From: Prevotella sp. UBA2756
Lineage (GTDB): Bacteria; Bacteroidota; Bacteroidia; Bacteroidales; Bacteroidaceae
Assembly (NCBI GenBank): GCA_002353205.1
Contig: DEJE01000003.1
Span: 9,888 to 73,887, forward strand
DNA length: 64,000 nt
Reading direction: 5' to 3'
The notes beneath the pieces are model-generated. The model did not search any database. It worked only from the letters and a program-made list of their open reading frames with translations, and was not told where the DNA came from. The position numbers were made by a program, and so were the translations under genes. This document shows, piece by piece, positions 1 to 8,071 of the stretch. How positions within the stretch are numbered: the first letter of the stretch is position 1; each line of letters opens with the position of its first letter.

Positions 1-108
1 CTTGCCATCTGCAAACTTTCTAATAATATATCCTTTAACCAGACGTCCATGAATCCAATTTGGCTGCAAAGTTACATTTTTTTTTTGTATTTCAGACAAA
101 ACTTCCAT
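1..108 (-). CDS. Partial gene, N-terminus of an unrecognised protein
   Basis: An open frame starts with ATG at 108 on the minus strand and runs without a stop off the left edge, giving 36 codons that begin MEVLSEIQKKNVTLQPNW. It is neither membrane-like nor signal-peptide-like, and I do not recognise the family. The DNA upstream on this strand (109-300) is very AT-rich and shows no clear -7 box. It could be a genuine 5' end or chance; only sequence to the left of the window would decide. Confidence 0.35.
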   Translation of the reverse strand, partial: MEVLSEIQKKNVTLQPNWIHGRLVKGYIIRKFADGK

Positions 109-301
109 GAAATAATGTTTTTTTATAATTTTAAATAGGCAACAGATAAAAATATATCTCGGTAGCGATGTTTTTTTTGAATATAATAATTGATATAACA
201 CATATGTCAAAATAGTGAGCAAGTAATGGGTATAAAAAGGGATAAAAGACCCACATGCTCTTCCGCTCCCAATATTAAATTCTTTACAGACAAACTTCCA
301 C

Positions 302-315
302 ATAAGTTGCAAATA
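302..315 (+). repeat. 14-bp direct repeat, left copy
   Basis: ATAAGTTGCAAATA at 302-315 recurs exactly at 1301-1314. With one gap the match extends leftward over CACA. The two copies bracket the decayed transposase: the left copy ends at the A of its presumed ATG, and the right copy ends just before the truncated leucine-rich-repeat frame. Confidence 0.6.
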
Positions 316-1183
316 TGGCAAAGCATCTAACAGCGCAGCAAAGGTTCGAAATATCCTTCAGACTGCAAAAAAAATGAACGTCCTATTGACATAAGTACCA
401 TCTACGGGTATGTGTGGGATGAGAAGCATATGCCCCAATCGGTCATTAGAAGTGCCATAATCCGTAGTCAAGTCAGTAAATCATTGAAAATTCCATTTGC
501 AAAAGGCTTGTTATCAAATGGTCACGAAGTTAACCACGAAAACGACCATCCTAACGACCTATTTGGGATAAATGGGGAAAGCCTCTGTACATGCATCTGC
601 GCCATAGGGGGCTGACACTATAATAAGCGTGGTTCTTCCTATAAGTCAATGGGGATACCAGGACGTGTCGGGATAGAACAAAGACCTTCAGTCGTCGGCG
701 AGAAAGGACGGTTCGGGGATTTGGAGAGATTGACACCATTGTGGGGAAAAACAGGCGGAACGTCATCATGATAATCAATGACAGAGAGTCTGGTTTCCTG
801 ATTATGCGGAAGCTTCCCTCAAAAGAGGCCGAGCTCTGGCGGAAGCAGCCGTCGCAGACCTTAAGCCGATAAGAAAGGGATTGCATACCATGATTGCGGA
901 TAATGGGACAGAGTTCTCCAAACACCAACAGAATGCCAAAGCGCAGGAAATGGCCATCTTCTTCGCCAGACCATATCACTCATGGGAAGGGGGCTGTCAA
1001 AAACACCAAAGGACTGATCAGTCAAAGCTTCCTTAAAGGAACTGATTTCGATAAATACATCAATATGGTATAGGACATAATCAACACAGGTACAGAAATA
1101 GACTGAAACTCTTAACACTTATTGAGTTTGTCAAACAAAAATTTGGAGATAATAATATAATTCTAAAGTTGTTGTGTTATTAA
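315..1183 (+). pseudogene. Decayed IS30-family transposase
   Basis: Three-frame reading gives scattered pieces of an IS30-type transposase. It opens with MAKHLTAQQRFEISFRLQKK (the usual helix-turn-helix start) and then hits a stop near 376. Later pieces resemble the DDE catalytic core: a GDLE...IDTIVGK-like stretch near 715-755, IMRKLPSKEAELW near 800-840, ADNGTEFSKH near 897-925 and ARPYHSWE near 966-990, followed by a KNTKGLI...FLKGTDFD-like stretch and a C-terminal LTLIEFVKQKFGDNN. Several frameshifts, in-frame stops and a missing part of the N-terminal third make it non-functional. I found no convincing terminal inverted repeats. Confidence 0.82.
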
Positions 1184-1300
1184 TTTGAATCCTGTAAACG
1201 TTATAAAAAGTTAAATGTGTTAAAAATTCGTCTTTTTTATTCTCTATAGAATTCACTCAATCACTTTTCTACCGTTTTAATCAAAACACATTGGTACACA

Positions 1301-1314
1301 ATAAGTTGCAAATA
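1301..1314 (+). repeat. 14-bp direct repeat, right copy
   Basis: Exact second copy of the sequence at 302-315, lying immediately before the truncated leucine-rich-repeat frame at 1316. Confidence 0.6.
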
Positions 1315-1315
1315 C

Positions 1316-2242
1316 ATGAACTGTATGGGGCTGACAGACATTGTCATTCCCAATTCGGTATCTGAAATTGATTTTGATGCCTTCAATAGTTGCACGGGCC
1401 TGACAAGCATCGTCATCCCCGACTCGGTAACGAAAATAGGAGATGATGCTTTCTATGGATGTAGTGGATTGAAGAGTATAATTGTTTCTGATGGCAACAA
1501 AACCTATGATTCAAGAAACAATTGTAATGCGATTATCGAGACTGCTACCAACAAACTGATTAAAGGATGCGATAGCACTATTATCCCTGACTCGGTGACG
1601 GAGATAGGAGACTATGCCTTCTATAATTGTGCCGCTCTGAGAGACATCGTTATATCTGGGTCGGTGACGGCAATCGGAAGGAATGCCTTCCAAGAATGTA
1701 CGGGATTGACAAGTATCGTTATCCCCGAATTGGTGACAAAAATCCAGGTTTGTGCCTTCCGCGACTGCTCGGGTCTGACTAATGTTGTCATTCCTGATTC
1801 TGTTGAAGTAATTGAAGACTATGCATTTTTAGGATGTCCCTATCTGACCTCCGTTAATATTCCAAACCCGGCAGTTATTATTGCAGAGATTGCCTTTGAC
1901 GACAACACAGAACTGATTGTCAAGACTGAAGGACGACTTACGCTGAAACGGTATGTTATGGGGTTACAATACGACTACGAGGAGTTCGACAAGGAAGAAA
2001 ACGACGGCAGCTATTATACCACCGATGGAACATTAGGTGAGTTGTTTGACAACGACCAGATAGACGCGGCTTTAGGCGAACACAAAAAGAAACATCTTGA
2101 TGAGGTGAGCGATGAGGAGATCGACGATATCATCCGCGATCTCGTCCTGAATCTTGACCAGGGTGCCATCAAGTCTCTTGAGATAAGGGATGGCGACAAA
2201 ACGCTCTATGAAGACAGTAACGACGAGCCTTATGATGACTAA
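1316..2242 (+). CDS. BspA-type leucine-rich-repeat protein, 5'-truncated
   Basis: The 308-residue frame begins in the middle of a repeat. Residues 1 to about 200 hold around six BspA/LRR_5 units of the pattern L-T-x-I-V-I-P-x-S-V-x-x-I-G-x-x-A-F-x-x-C. The rest is an acidic, non-repeat tail (ELFDNDQIDAAL, DEVSDEEIDDIIRDL). No signal peptide or complete first repeat is present, and in-frame codons upstream of 1316 show no repeat similarity, so the 5' end appears lost at the junction with the transposase remnant. Such proteins are usually surface-exposed and bind host or bacterial partners. Without a secretion signal this copy is probably dead or cytoplasmic. Confidence 0.72.
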   Translation: MNCMGLTDIVIPNSVSEIDFDAFNSCTGLTSIVIPDSVTKIGDDAFYGCSGLKSIIVSDGNKTYDSRNNCNAIIETATNKLIKGCDSTIIPDSVTEIGDYAFYNCAALRDIVISGSVTAIGRNAFQECTGLTSIVIPELVTKIQVCAFRDCSGLTNVVIPDSVEVIEDYAFLGCPYLTSVNIPNPAVIIAEIAFDDNTELIVKTEGRLTLKRYVMGLQYDYEEFDKEENDGSYYTTDGTLGELFDNDQIDAALGEHKKKHLDEVSDEEIDDIIRDLVLNLDQGAIKSLEIRDGDKTLYEDSNDEPYDD

Positions 2243-2268
2243 GCAGTAAGAACTCTGCAATAACCACT

Positions 2269-2305
2269 CCCGCCGCATAGTGCCATCGATGCACCGTGCG
2301 GCGGG
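2269..2305. terminator. Strong hairpin between convergent genes
   Basis: CCCGCCGCA (2269-2277) pairs perfectly with TGCGGCGGG (2297-2305). It lies between the leucine-rich-repeat frame and the minus-strand ATPase fragment. There is no long T-run on either side, so termination is likely but not certain. Confidence 0.6.
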
Positions 2306-2327
2306 AATCTTGTTAAACGCCTAAATT

Positions 2328-3010
2328 TCAAACGACACTGCCCTCCCACAACATCTGAAGGAACACCTTTGCGGGCAACACCTCTACACCATTGAACAGA
2401 CGGGGGACGGCGTCGAGCGACACAATGATAAGGCGGGCGTCAGGATGCTCCTCATGAAAGGCTTTCTGCCCTTTCAGATGTTTGGACTGCACCTCTCTGC
2501 AAGACTTGAACTCTATGGCGACCTTGGCATCCCCCAGAACGGCATCTACCTCATAACCAGAATAAGTGTGCCAGTAGGAAAGCGTTTCTTCGGAGTCGTT
2601 GTATCCCAGATAAGCAATTATCTCCTGTATCATCAGGTGCTCATAAGCATGACCAAAATCATCGCTCCCAGGCTGTAGTCCATGACGATGCAGCAGATAG
2701 TTGGGCAGCGAGACATCGAAATAATAGAACCTTGGCGACTGGTTCAGGCGACGCTTTACACTCCTTGTAAAAGCCGGAACCATGTAGCCTATAAGTGTTT
2801 CCTCTAAGATAGAAAAGTATTCTTTGACGGTTTTTGCGTCTACCCCACAGTCCTGAGCAATATTGTTGTAGTTCACCATTTCTCCGTCAGTGAGGGCTGC
2901 CACCTCCATGAACCGATTGAACGATGCCAGCTTCCGCACCAGCGTTTCTGCAGCGATTTCTTCTTTCAGATAGACAGAGACATAGGCCGTCTCGCGACAT
3001 GCGAAACGGC
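2328..3010 (-). pseudogene. C-terminal half of a DUF4143-type AAA ATPase
   Basis: About 228 residues match the C-terminal part of the large Bacteroidetes ATPase family that carries DUF4143: a YLKEEI start, then FNRFMEVAALTDGEMVNYNN, VKEYFSILEETLIGYMVP, RFYYFDVSLPNYLL and a nuclease-like segment YSGYEVDAVLGDAKVAIEFK. The P-loop ATPase half (Walker A and B) is absent. Upstream of about 3010 the frame continues only as antisense of the neighbouring lyase gene. The fragment is fused end to end with the pectin locus, so a deletion or rearrangement at about 3010-3038 is likely. Confidence 0.75.
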
Positions 3011-3037
3011 TCTTCCAAGCAAAAAACCGATAGTTCC

Positions 3038-4957
3038 TTATTTCTTCTTCTGCACCGCATCGGGGAGATAATACCCCAGATGGGGCGGCTGGTTGTAGGC
3101 CACGTTCTGCCAACAGACGCTCATGCGGTAGGTGTGGTCGTGCATCAGCGTCGTCACACGGTAGTCGGTGGGAATGTTGGTAGTGAAGATATTCAGGTGA
3201 GACGCGTCGCTGCTGTCCCACAGAATGAGCTCCTCGCGCCAGTCGCCGAACAGGTCGGCCTGCAGATTGGGCGTGGCCTTGCTGCCGTTGCAGGTCATTG
3301 ACGCCCCCATCTCCCACAGATGTTTGCCGTTGCTCAGCGGGAGCGGCTCCGCATAGTTGCCGTTCCACTTCTCCAGCTGGGGTGCGAACCGCTTCTGACG
3401 CGTGCTTCCGAACAGTTCGTCCTGAAGGTCGCCGTCCCAGTAGATGCGGAAATTGATGGAGGGATTATGGTCGGAAATGATGTTGCCTCGGATGTCGTGC
3501 ACGGCCCGTTTGTCGGAGTTCCAGAACTCAAAGCCGCGGTGGTCAGCGTCGATATCGGCCGCCAGTCCGCGTCCGGTATCTGTATGTCCGGTCTCATGAT
3601 AGAGGATTTCGCCCGTCCGCGCATCGCGCAGGTCGGCTCCGTAGGGCGGGAACTCGTGCACCATATAGTATTCCAGTCCCGGACGGTCGGGGTCGAGGTC
3701 GCTCAGATGGTGGGCGTCGCCGTGTCCGAGCGAGGTGGAATAGAGCAGGCTGCCGTCGTTGTCGACAGCTGCCGAGCCGAAGGTGATCTCGTCGCAGCCG
3801 TCACCATCGACGTCGGCCACGGCTATGCTGTGGCTTCCCTGCCCGTAGGTGGAGGGCACATTGGGGTCTTCGTCGCGATGCACCCACTTCGTGGTGAGCC
3901 GCTGACCGTCGAAATCGACAGCCCAGAGGCAGGTACGCGTGTAGTATCCTCGTGTAAATACGGCACTGGCGTTGCGGTGTGCACCGTCGAGATGGGCCAC
4001 GCAGGCCAGAAAACGGTCGCCGCGGTTGCCCACGACGCGCCCGCCGTCGCCCCAGCCGTCAATGTCGTAGTCGGCACTGCCACCGAGCGTGAAGGCTCGG
4101 TTAGGGTTATAGTAAACGGTATGGACGGCGCGACCTGTCAGTCCGTCGAAGACTGTCAGATATTCAGGACCGCTGAGAATGCGCCCACGCTCATTACGGT
4201 AGTCGGCACTGTTGTCGGTGGAGCGTATTTCGTCGTCGGTGGCAGCCTCGGAGACGTAGCGTCCCTGCCCGTCGGTGGTGCCGGGAGCCGTCTTGCACAT
4301 CATCTCTGCGCGGCCGTCGCCGTTGAAGTCGTAGACGAGGAACTGCGTGTAGTGGGCTCCGGCGCGGATGTTACGCCCCAAGTCGATGCGCCAAAGGCGC
4401 GTGCCATCCATGCGGTAGCAGTCGAAGATGGCACTGCCGGTGAAACCTTCGTGCGAATTGTCGCGCGAATTGGTGGGATCCCACTTCAGGATGATCTCGT
4501 AGGAGCCGTCGCCATCGACATCGCCCACGCTGCAATCATTCGGAATGTACTGATAATCGCGCCCGTCGACGGTCCCACCAGCCGGTCGGTCGAGGGGAAT
4601 GGAGAGAAAGAGATGGCTCCAAGGGACAACAGCTACTGTGGTGTCGACGGGTTGTTTGCCGTGAAGCGTCACAACCTGGTAGCGCGAAGCGGGCTGTCCG
4701 TCGGCGTCGGTGAAGCATGTTGCTCCGCTCAGGCGGCGCGCAATCACCTTGCCGTCGCGCAACAGGTGGAACGTCGTGGCATCGGGATCGGTGGCCAGCA
4801 GGCGCCAGCTGATGAAGTTTCCCTTCGTCTGAGCGGGCAAGGCCACCACGCCACGGTCCAGTTTCTCTATCTGCGGCGGCACGGAAACGGTGTGCGACTG
4901 CGCTGCCATCGATGATGTGAAGGCAACGGCCAGAATCGAACTGCATATTCTTCTCAT
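3038..4957 (-). CDS. Rhamnogalacturonan lyase, PL11 family (third lyase of the locus)
   Basis: Protein of 639 residues with an N-terminal signal peptide (about residues 1-19, ending AAQ). It would cleave the rhamnose-galacturonate backbone of rhamnogalacturonan I by beta-elimination. The N-terminal segment (EKLDRGVVAL ... SWRLLATDPD ... FHLLRDGK) is typical of PL11. The rest contains the repeated calcium-loop-like motifs of the family's propeller: GDVDGDGSYEIILKWDPTNS, YDFNGDGRAEMMCKTAPG, VADVDGDGCDEITFGS, GHGDAHHLSDLDPDRPGLE and LFGDWREELI. It ends YNQPPHLGYYLPDAVQKKK, so unlike the two other lyases it has no C-terminal tail domain. It is the last gene of the locus, 107 nt after the esterase gene. 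Confidence 0.93.
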   Translation of the reverse strand: MRRICSSILAVAFTSSMAAQSHTVSVPPQIEKLDRGVVALPAQTKGNFISWRLLATDPDATTFHLLRDGKVIARRLSGATCFTDADGQPASRYQVVTLHGKQPVDTTVAVVPWSHLFLSIPLDRPAGGTVDGRDYQYIPNDCSVGDVDGDGSYEIILKWDPTNSRDNSHEGFTGSAIFDCYRMDGTRLWRIDLGRNIRAGAHYTQFLVYDFNGDGRAEMMCKTAPGTTDGQGRYVSEAATDDEIRSTDNSADYRNERGRILSGPEYLTVFDGLTGRAVHTVYYNPNRAFTLGGSADYDIDGWGDGGRVVGNRGDRFLACVAHLDGAHRNASAVFTRGYYTRTCLWAVDFDGQRLTTKWVHRDEDPNVPSTYGQGSHSIAVADVDGDGCDEITFGSAAVDNDGSLLYSTSLGHGDAHHLSDLDPDRPGLEYYMVHEFPPYGADLRDARTGEILYHETGHTDTGRGLAADIDADHRGFEFWNSDKRAVHDIRGNIISDHNPSINFRIYWDGDLQDELFGSTRQKRFAPQLEKWNGNYAEPLPLSNGKHLWEMGASMTCNGSKATPNLQADLFGDWREELILWDSSDASHLNIFTTNIPTDYRVTTLMHDHTYRMSVCWQNVAYNQPPHLGYYLPDAVQKKK

Positions 4958-5064
4958 ATTCGGTTCTTCTCGTTTGGGCTCTCTCCCACTCAGCTATTGG
5001 CTGGATGCGCTCCGCAGGTAGCCGACAGACAGGTCTTGAAGAGCGATGTTCTTATCTTTGGATT

Positions 5065-5874
5065 CTAAAAAGTGCAGGGCAGGGAGAGCAGCTGATACAT
5101 CAGCGTGCGCGCCATGCGCTCCTGGCCTTTGTCGTTGGGATGGAGTTGATCGACGTCGGGTTTGGCGAAATACTGCAGCTGTTCTTCCTGCAGGGGGAAC
5201 AATCCGCACGACGCATTCCAGTCGATGACGGGCACGGCCCAGATGTTCCCGGCCTCCTTCACGCTGCTGACGTAGGCGTCGACATACTCACCGCACTCGT
5301 TCTGATACGACTCGTTGGGCTGCCAGTTCTTGTCGTTGGCGAAGAAATTGGCGCGGTGGATGGGCGTGAGGAGCACGATCTGCTTGGTGGGGAACATGCG
5401 CTTCACCGTGTCGAGGGCGATGTTGATGCGGCCGCGATAGGTGTTCTTGTTCATCGCTGGCACGCGTTGGCGACGTATCTCCAGCGCCTTGGGCTTGTGG
5501 ATGCCCGCCATGACCTCGGTGGTCGATTCGTCCCACCACTCACCGATGGGCACACCGGCATTGAAGTCGTTGGTTCCGATGAAGATGAGAATGGCATCGA
5601 AGTCGTCGCCGTGCTCACTCTTCAGCTGCTCGGCCTGACGCGGGATGTCGTTCCACTGCCGTCCGCTGACGCCGTAGACGTAGGGTGTGATGCCGAGCCA
5701 CTCTTGCAGGAAATTCCAGTACTTCTTTTTCGACCCACTGTTGCGCGGATCGGTGATGCTGTCGCCGAAATAGGCCACGCGCTTGCCTTGCCACGGATGC
5801 TGGAAGAGCGTCTGGGGCGAAGCCTGCACGGCCATTGTCAGCAGGAACAGCAGGGAGATTGTCTTCTTCAACAT
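5065..5874 (-). CDS. SGNH/GDSL-type esterase, probable rhamnogalacturonan acetylesterase
   Basis: Protein of 269 residues with a signal peptide (about 1-21). It has the SGNH blocks: GDSIT with the nucleophile Ser39, the oxyanion-hole Gly of GVSGRQW, IGTNDF near residue 97, and DQLHPND supplying catalytic Asp242 and His245. The family removes acyl groups, and placement between two PL11 lyases suggests deacetylation of rhamnogalacturonan so that the lyases can act. The gene is 19 nt after the upstream lyase, so it is probably co-transcribed. Substrate is inferred from context only. Confidence 0.88.
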   Translation of the reverse strand: MLKKTISLLFLLTMAVQASPQTLFQHPWQGKRVAYFGDSITDPRNSGSKKKYWNFLQEWLGITPYVYGVSGRQWNDIPRQAEQLKSEHGDDFDAILIFIGTNDFNAGVPIGEWWDESTTEVMAGIHKPKALEIRRQRVPAMNKNTYRGRINIALDTVKRMFPTKQIVLLTPIHRANFFANDKNWQPNESYQNECGEYVDAYVSSVKEAGNIWAVPVIDWNASCGLFPLQEEQLQYFAKPDVDQLHPNDKGQERMARTLMYQLLSLPCTF

Positions 5875-5893
5875 GATGATAATGGTAAAAAGA

Positions 5894-8035
5894 TTATTTC
5901 ACGATGATGGTCTTACCTTTATTAATATAGACACCGGGAGCGTCCGGCTGCCCTACCTTCACGCCTTGCAGCGTGTACCATGCGTCATTCTGCGCCTTAT
6001 CGTCGGCCGTCAGTTCCTCGATTCCTGTAGAAACGCCCTGGAAGGAGTCGATGAAGTCGGGAAGATAATAGCCCAGGTGGGGCGGCTGGTTGTAGGCCAC
6101 GTTCTGCCAGGCGACGCCCATGCGGTAGGTGTGGTCGTGCATCAGCGTAGGCACACGATAGTCGGTGGAGTTTACAGACGAATAGATGTTGAGCCCATCG
6201 TTGCTGTTGTTCCTCACTATCAGCTCCTCGCGCCAGTCGCCGAAGATGTCGGCCGAGAGACAGGGCGTGGCTTTCGACCCGTTGTTCGACTGTCCCGAGA
6301 TGCCCGCACGGCCCACGCCCATCGACTCTGCACCGCCATACTTGCTGATGGTCACGCCGTCGAGCAGCTCGTCGAGCGCGTCGCCGTCCCAATAGATGCG
6401 GAAGTTCATCGACGGCGTCACCGTTCCCGCCGACTGTCCTGTTATCACATTGTACGGATTACGGTTCCTACTGGAGCTGGAGAAGCCGCCGTAGGACGAC
6501 CAGAATTCGTAGCCCCGGCTGTCGGCAACGATATCTGCTGCCAAGCCTCGGCCGTTGTCAATGCCCGACTGTCCGCCTTTCCACAAAATCTCGCCCGTTG
6601 CTGCATCGTGGATGTCCCACGCATACGTGCCTTTGTCTTCGTGAATGTCGAAGAGTTCCAGCCCCGGACGGTCGGGGTTCAGGTCGGCCAGATGGATGGC
6701 ATCGCCGTGCCCGAAGCCCACGGCATAGAGCAGCGAGCCGTCATCGTCGAGCGCTGCCGAGCCCCAGATGATCTCATCCTTACCGTCGCCATCGACATCG
6801 GCCACCGAAAGATTGTGGTTGCCGTTGCCAAACATGGTGTTTCTGCCATTGCCCGCCGATGATTCGGGAGCTGTGACCTTCGCCGACTCGTTCATGTCGG
6901 CATCTATGACCGACCACTGGGAATGTGAGTCAGAACGGTGGAGCCAGCGGTGACGCAGCTGCCGGCCGTCGAAATCGACCGCCCACACGTAGGCAAAGGT
7001 GTAGTAACCACGGGTGAAGATGCCGCTGACGTTGGCATCGGGACCGTCAAGATAAGCCACGGCGGCCAGATAACGCTCGCCGCGGTTGCCATAGTCGCCC
7101 TTGTCGTTCTTGCCGGCACGGTCGTCCCAGTTGAACGTTCCGGCCTCTTCGCTCAGCGAAGCTTCTGCATTGCGGTTGGGGAAAAAGGCGATGGTGTGCA
7201 CGGCGGCTCCCGTCAGACCGTTGAACACCGTCAGATACTCCTGCCCGCCGTTGATGCGTCCGGCCGATGTGCGCCAGTCTTTCGCGTTGTCGGCGCCCTT
7301 GATTCGCTCGTCGGTGGCTGCCTGGTTGACGTAGATGCCTGCACCATCGACCGAGCCGGGAGCCGTCTTGCAGATCATCTCGGCCCGCCCGTCGCGGTCG
7401 AAGTCGTAGACCATGTACTGCGTGTAGTGGGCTCCGGCGCGGATATTCACGCCGAGGTCAACGCGCCACAGCCTGGTACCGTCGAGCCGATAGCAGTCGA
7501 TGAAGACGTTATCGGTCTTCCCGCTCTGCGAGTTGTCCTTCGAGTTCGAAGGATCCCATTTCACGAAGATCTCATATTGGCCGTCGCCGTCGACATCGCC
7601 CACCGAACAGTCGTTGGGCGAATAGGTTCCGCCGAGCGCACCCGTGGCCGGACGGTCGAGCTTCAGCTCAAGATAATGCCCTTTCTCGAAGGATGCCACG
7701 GCCGGTGTCGTCTCCACGGCCTGCCCGTTCTGATAGGTCACCACCTGATAGGTGTCGCTTTTGTCGCCCGTCTTGAAGTTCATCGACGTGCTCTTGCAGA
7801 TATCCTTGGCCACGGAAGTGCCGTTGCGCAGGATCTCGAAGGAAGTGTTGGCGTTGTCGGTGCCCAGCAGACGCCAGCTGACGAAGTAGCCACCGGCGTG
7901 ACGGACGACCACCAGACCGCGGTCGAGCTTCTCCATCTGGCTGACGGGAGTGTCGGTCGGCTTCTGCGCCGCAGCCCCCGTGGAACTCAGGATGAGCGCT
8001 TGCGCGATGAGGAGAGATATGAATGACTTTCGCAT
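5894..8035 (-). CDS. Rhamnogalacturonan lyase, PL11 family (second lyase of the locus)
   Basis: Protein of 713 residues with a signal peptide (about 1-23, ending AAAQ). The PL11 blocks are clear: EKLDRGLVVV, SWRLLGTDNANTSFEILRNG, GDVDGDGQYEIFVKWDPSNS, YDFDRDGRAEMICKTAPGS, VADVDGDGKDEIIWGSAALD, GHGDAIHLADLNPDRPGLE and IFGDWREELI, ending YNQPPHLGYYLPD. It adds about 45 residues that finish AWYTLQGVKV ... GVYINKGKTIIVK, the tail shared with three other secreted proteins here. It is about 70 residues longer than the 639-residue lyase. The gene sits 36 nt after the fused lyase gene, consistent with one operon. Confidence 0.94.
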   Translation of the reverse strand: MRKSFISLLIAQALILSSTGAAAQKPTDTPVSQMEKLDRGLVVVRHAGGYFVSWRLLGTDNANTSFEILRNGTSVAKDICKSTSMNFKTGDKSDTYQVVTYQNGQAVETTPAVASFEKGHYLELKLDRPATGALGGTYSPNDCSVGDVDGDGQYEIFVKWDPSNSKDNSQSGKTDNVFIDCYRLDGTRLWRVDLGVNIRAGAHYTQYMVYDFDRDGRAEMICKTAPGSVDGAGIYVNQAATDERIKGADNAKDWRTSAGRINGGQEYLTVFNGLTGAAVHTIAFFPNRNAEASLSEEAGTFNWDDRAGKNDKGDYGNRGERYLAAVAYLDGPDANVSGIFTRGYYTFAYVWAVDFDGRQLRHRWLHRSDSHSQWSVIDADMNESAKVTAPESSAGNGRNTMFGNGNHNLSVADVDGDGKDEIIWGSAALDDDGSLLYAVGFGHGDAIHLADLNPDRPGLELFDIHEDKGTYAWDIHDAATGEILWKGGQSGIDNGRGLAADIVADSRGYEFWSSYGGFSSSSRNRNPYNVITGQSAGTVTPSMNFRIYWDGDALDELLDGVTISKYGGAESMGVGRAGISGQSNNGSKATPCLSADIFGDWREELIVRNNSNDGLNIYSSVNSTDYRVPTLMHDHTYRMGVAWQNVAYNQPPHLGYYLPDFIDSFQGVSTGIEELTADDKAQNDAWYTLQGVKVGQPDAPGVYINKGKTIIVK

Positions 8036-8071
8036 GATGCTTGGTTGAATGGATGTTGCTGATGCTTATCG

